Origin: Lentimonas sp. CC4
GTDB taxonomy: Bacteria > Verrucomicrobiota > Verrucomicrobiia > Opitutales > Coraliomargaritaceae
DNA length: 64,000 nucleotides
Assembly: GCF_902728235.1 (NCBI RefSeq)
Contig: NZ_CACVBO010000001.1
Location: 1,054,001-1,118,000 of the forward strand
Reading direction: 5' to 3'
The notes under the pieces are model-generated. The model saw only the letters and a program-made list of their open reading frames with translations, made no database searches and was not told the DNA's origin. Positions 61,021 through 64,000 of this stretch are shown one piece after another (positions within the stretch are counted from its first letter, which is position 1; every line of letters starts with the position of its first letter). A program made the position numbers and the translations under genes.

Positions 61021-61818
61021 ATGTCCACACCGAAGCCTAGTATCTGTATCGAATGCCTGACCTGGCCGAAGGTGCAGGCACTCCAAGCGACGAGTCCACT
61101 ATTGGTGCTGCCGCTTGGTGCGACGGAGCAGCATGGCCCCGCATTACCGATCAATACCGATACAGTCATCGCAGATGCGCTTTGTCGTAACGCCTGTGAG
61201 CGCACGAATGTCGCGATGGCACCTGTCATACCTTACACCTCTTCGGGAGGGCATACCGCAAAGTGGCCTGGCACATTTTCCCTCACTCCGATCACATTTA
61301 TTCAGTCGCTGGTGCAATATGCGAAATGGGCAGAGGCGACGGGTTGGAAAAAGCTGTATCTAGTCAACGCACATGCGGGTAATGACGCACCCTTACGTGT
61401 CGCAGTTGATCAGATCCGCATCGAACTGATGGGGCGCCTGCAAGTCGGTTACCTGAACACCTTTTTTATCACTCCCGAGATCGAGGCACATTTCACTCAA
61501 GACGCAGCCGATCTACATGCGAACAAAGGCGAGTGCGACTTGATGTTGCACCTCGCTCCTGAGACTGTCGATCAAGATGCATTCGATGTAGCGGACGATC
61601 CAGATCGAACCACTGATGTGGTCTTCTCCTATCCAGTATCGCAAACAAGTTTGAATGGCACGACTGGTTATCCATCACGTGGTAACGCGAGCGATGGCCA
61701 GCAGCTCTTCGAAAAAATGAGTGTAGCGGTGGCTAGTAAGTTGGAGCGTGCCAAGACCGAAGACGCACCTCTGCCTCAGAGTGAATGGGGTGCCGCGCCC
61801 GAAGGGTTCTATATTTAA
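61021..61818 (+). CDS. Creatininase-family amidohydrolase
   Basis: This 265-residue protein has the dinuclear metal ligands of the creatininase family: Glu and His in GATEQHGPALP, Asp in INTDTVIAD, His in VNAHAGNDA, and Glu in NKGECDLML. GGHTAKWPGTFSLTP also fits. Members hydrolyse small cyclic or linear amides (creatinine, formamidopyrimidines, inosose lactones). Here, inside a guanidine/urea-type operon, it may release urea- or guanidine-like product or ammonia. The exact substrate cannot be read from sequence. It is followed by a second sigma-54-type promoter. Confidence 0.88.
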   Translation: MSTPKPSICIECLTWPKVQALQATSPLLVLPLGATEQHGPALPINTDTVIADALCRNACERTNVAMAPVIPYTSSGGHTAKWPGTFSLTPITFIQSLVQYAKWAEATGWKKLYLVNAHAGNDAPLRVAVDQIRIELMGRLQVGYLNTFFITPEIEAHFTQDAADLHANKGECDLMLHLAPETVDQDAFDVADDPDRTTDVVFSYPVSQTSLNGTTGYPSRGNASDGQQLFEKMSVAVASKLERAKTEDAPLPQSEWGAAPEGFYI

Positions 61819-61831
61819 CCAAAAGCATAGT

Positions 61832-61847
61832 TGGCATAGTTTTTGCA
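61832..61847 (+). promoter_or_regulatory. Sigma-54 -24/-12 promoter before the glutamine-synthetase-like gene
   Basis: TGGCATAGTTTTTGCA has the TGGCA of the -24 box and a perfect TTGCA -12 box with correct spacing; positions 6-7 differ (TA for CG). It lies 56 bp before the start codon, in an A/T-rich intergenic region. It would give the ligase and the DUF1989 gene nitrogen-responsive expression independent of the transporter. Confidence 0.72.
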
Positions 61848-61902
61848 TTGCATAGTAATACTATTTAATAAAAACGTAATAACATAAATAAGGTAGATAG
61901 AG

Positions 61903-63240
61903 ATGAAAGAACTGAAAAACAAATTAAAGTCTCAAGGCGTAAAATACTGCATCGGTGCCTATGTGGACATCCATGGTGTGCAGAAAGGTAAGTTCGTGCC
62001 GATTGACCACTTTGAACATTTTGCCGAAGGTTCTGAACTCTATACTGGCTATGCACTCGATGGCCTCGGGCAGCGTCCGAACGACGACGAGATCGCTTCG
62101 CTGCCTGATACGAATCACATTATTCAACTGCCTTGGCAGCCAGAAGTCGCATGGATGCCAGCCGACAACACTTTCAAGGGGGAGCCCTACGAGGTTAACA
62201 CGCGCGTCGCACTCAAGAAGGTGATCGCTCAAGCCGAGGAGATGGGCTTTAGCGTGAATCTTGGTATCGAATGCGAGGTATTCGTTGTCAAAGAAACCGA
62301 AGACGGCGGTATCGAAATTCCTGATACAAACGACAATTTGAACAAAGCTTGCTACGATGTGAAGCGCTTCATGGATCGTTATACATGGCTCGATAAAGTT
62401 TCCACTTCGATCAACGATCTGGGTTGGGATCTTTACTCGCTCGACCAAGAAGATGCGATCTCACAATTTGAATTTGATTTCAAATATGCGGACGCGCTCA
62501 CCATGTGCGATCGCTATATATTCTTCCGTATGATGGCGAAGCAATACGCAGCGGAAGAAGGCTTGCTCGCAACCTTCATGCCGAAACCTTTCGAGGATAA
62601 AACCGGCAGTGGCGCGCACTTTAACCTGTCGCTAGCCGATTCCAAAACAGGCGAAAACTTGTTCAAGGATGACAACGATCCACGCGGTCTCGGTCTTTCT
62701 GAATTGGGTTATCAATTTAGCGCCGGTGTTCTCAAGCACGGCCCTGCGCTCTGCGCGGCCTTCGCGCCGACAGTCAATAGTTACAAGCGCCTCGTGCGCA
62801 AGGGCCTCATGTCCTACTACTCATGGGCACCCGTTTTCAATTCTTACGGCAGTAACAATCGCACCAATTCGCTCCGTGTGCCAATGGGGGGCGGACGTAT
62901 CGAATCCCGCAATGCCGATGCATCCTGCAATCCTTACCTAGCCGCGACTTTGATGCTCGCCGCTGGTCTGCAAGGGATCAAAGAGCAACTCAACCCAGGG
63001 GATCCACAGGAAGATAACCTTTACGAGCTAAGCCCAGAGCAACTTGCGGAACGCGGCATTAGCGAACTCCCTCGTTCACTCGAGGAGGCGGTGCATGCCT
63101 TTGCCTCCGATCCGTTTGTCGAAGAAGTGCTCGGTAGCAAGCTACGCGAAGAATTTATTCACTATAAGAGTGAAGAATGGCGTCAATATCACCAGCGTGT
63201 GGGTGCGTGGGAGATCGATCAATACGCACGACGCTTCTAA
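61903..63240 (+). CDS. Glutamine-synthetase-family gamma-glutamyl ligase (GlnT-like)
   Basis: The protein is 445 aa. Motifs of the glutamine synthetase superfamily are in order: [11 protein letters not shown] at the N-terminus, [10 protein letters not shown] (metal Glu pair), [10 protein letters not shown] (usually GSGMHxHxS; the second His is Asn), [16 protein letters not shown] and [14 protein letters not shown]. The fold and length match type III-like GlnT and gamma-glutamylamide synthetases more than GlnA of type I. It may glutamylate ammonia or an amine derived from the imported substrate. It starts 56 bp after a sigma-54-type promoter and has an AAGG tract upstream. Confidence 0.88.
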   Translation: MKELKNKLKSQGVKYCIGAYVDIHGVQKGKFVPIDHFEHFAEGSELYTGYALDGLGQRPNDDEIASLPDTNHIIQLPWQPEVAWMPADNTFKGEPYEVNTRVALKKVIAQAEEMGFSVNLGIECEVFVVKETEDGGIEIPDTNDNLNKACYDVKRFMDRYTWLDKVSTSINDLGWDLYSLDQEDAISQFEFDFKYADALTMCDRYIFFRMMAKQYAAEEGLLATFMPKPFEDKTGSGAHFNLSLADSKTGENLFKDDNDPRGLGLSELGYQFSAGVLKHGPALCAAFAPTVNSYKRLVRKGLMSYYSWAPVFNSYGSNNRTNSLRVPMGGGRIESRNADASCNPYLAATLMLAAGLQGIKEQLNPGDPQEDNLYELSPEQLAERGISELPRSLEEAVHAFASDPFVEEVLGSKLREEFIHYKSEEWRQYHQRVGAWEIDQYARRF

Positions 63241-63260
63241 TATCCTAATTTGTAATTCTC

Positions 63261-63971
63261 ATGATTCATTCAGAAAAACTTCACGGCGGCACGATGTGGT
63301 CGAAGGTGATCGGACGCGGCAAGACAATGCGCCTCACTGATATCGACGGTCGCGCCAATGTCGGCATGCTGCTTTATAACGCTCTCGAAAAAGAAGAGCG
63401 CTACAATATGCCCGACACGCTCAAAGGGCAGCACATCTTTTATCTGACCGCGCCATTTTGCGTGCACTCCGATATGGGGCGTCTCTTTTGCTCAATCACA
63501 GCAGACACCGCTGGCTGGCACGACACCGTGTGTGGTGCCTCTGATGCCGCACTGGTTGAGAAGAAATACGGCACGAAAACCTATCAAGACGCGCACAACG
63601 AATGCTACCGTGACACACAGCGAGGCTTTCTAATCGAGCTCGCAAAGTGGGGCATGGGCAAACGCGATCTCGTGCCGAACATCAATTGGTTCTCCAAAGT
63701 GGTATCCGACGAGGCAGGTAAGCTCAGCTACGTTCCCGGCGCATCCAAGCCGGGTAGCTACGTCGACCTACGCTTCGAGATGGACACGCTGGTCGTGCTC
63801 AGCACCTGCCAGCACCCACTTGACCCCAACCCAACTTACGAGCCAGGCGAGGTGCTACTCGAAGTCTTTAAGTCGGACGCACCCACCGCCGAGGATCCAT
63901 GCTTCCAATCACGCCCCGAAAACCTACGCGCCTTCGAGAACACTGAAACGTATCACAAACTGCGCTTCTAG
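63261..63971 (+). CDS. DUF1989 protein: urea-amidolyase-associated/carboxyguanidine deiminase subunit
   Basis: The 236-residue protein starts [34 protein letters not shown], the DUF1989 start. [41 protein letters not shown] and [12 protein letters not shown] are diagnostic of the urea amidolyase-associated proteins UAAP1/UAAP2. Published work assigns these as subunits of carboxyguanidine deiminase (CgdAB), which converts carboxyguanidine to allophanate in guanidine assimilation. Cysteines in the last motif fit a metal-binding role. Its second subunit and the carboxylase should follow to the right of the window. Only short AATTCGTAATT-type repeats follow its stop. Confidence 0.88.
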   Translation: MIHSEKLHGGTMWSKVIGRGKTMRLTDIDGRANVGMLLYNALEKEERYNMPDTLKGQHIFYLTAPFCVHSDMGRLFCSITADTAGWHDTVCGASDAALVEKKYGTKTYQDAHNECYRDTQRGFLIELAKWGMGKRDLVPNINWFSKVVSDEAGKLSYVPGASKPGSYVDLRFEMDTLVVLSTCQHPLDPNPTYEPGEVLLEVFKSDAPTAEDPCFQSRPENLRAFENTETYHKLRF

Positions 63972-64000
63972 AAGTAATTCCTAACTCCTAATTCGTAATT

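Overview
The window is a 64 kb piece of a bacterial chromosome, with no sign of plasmid or phage. The gene content suggests a marine-type Verrucomicrobiota, probably class Opitutae (Coraliomargarita/Puniceicoccales-like). The basis is a recalled mix of families: DUF2490 and DUF4139 proteins, GNAT-nitrilase, a long IspH and the atp gene order, together with start codons that almost never have a Shine-Dalgarno sequence. The taxonomy is inference. No tRNA, rRNA, insertion sequence or CRISPR array was recognised.

Layout. 0-2 kb: a type IV pilus minor pilin run on the minus strand (PilV-, PilW- and PilX-like, the last cut by the window edge). 2.5-12 kb: a lipoprotein, an aldose epimerase, the TrkA-TrkH potassium uptake pair, a ferredoxin, a rhomboid protease and a large C-terminal processing protease. 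11.6-16 kb: an endonuclease/exonuclease/phosphatase gene beside a phospholipase D-VTT fusion, then a VapBC-type toxin-antitoxin pair with a palindromic operator. 16.0-16.9 kb: non-coding tandem repeats with a 215-bp period and long inverted arms. 16.9-23.8 kb: the complete F-type ATP synthase operon (a-c-b-delta-alpha-gamma-beta-epsilon), on the minus strand.

24-31 kb: trmB, phoB-phoR and mnmE-mnmG; mnmG contains a perfect parS-type palindrome. 31-37 kb: a DUF2490 protein, recA, a divergent ogt-membrane protein-HAD phosphatase run, and a degenerate short-chain dehydrogenase fused to a histone H1-like tail. 37-45 kb: a gamma-glutamylcyclotransferase-fold protein, a TetR regulator, miaB, hspQ, an ispH with a large N-terminal extension, an OsmC protein, a RelE-fold protein, pssA and dnaN. 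45-55 kb: a P-loop/Asp23 fusion, coaX-birA-nadC, a membrane Cache sensor carrying an AlbA_2/Schlafen-like domain, and a GNAT-nitrilase fusion.

56.9-64 kb: a nitrogen-scavenging cluster. A NikR-like regulator is divergent from an ABC transporter (binding protein, permease, ATPase), a creatininase-family hydrolase, a glutamine-synthetase-family ligase and a DUF1989 protein of the urea-amidolyase-associated (carboxyguanidine deiminase) type. Two sequences matching the sigma-54 -24/-12 consensus precede the transporter and the ligase. Guanidine or a related amide is therefore the best inferred substrate; the carboxylase and hydrolase genes would lie beyond the right edge.

Intergenic space is unusually rich in dispersed palindromic repeats. 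Three families recur several times, and in at least three places a repeat supplies the stop codon of the adjacent gene.
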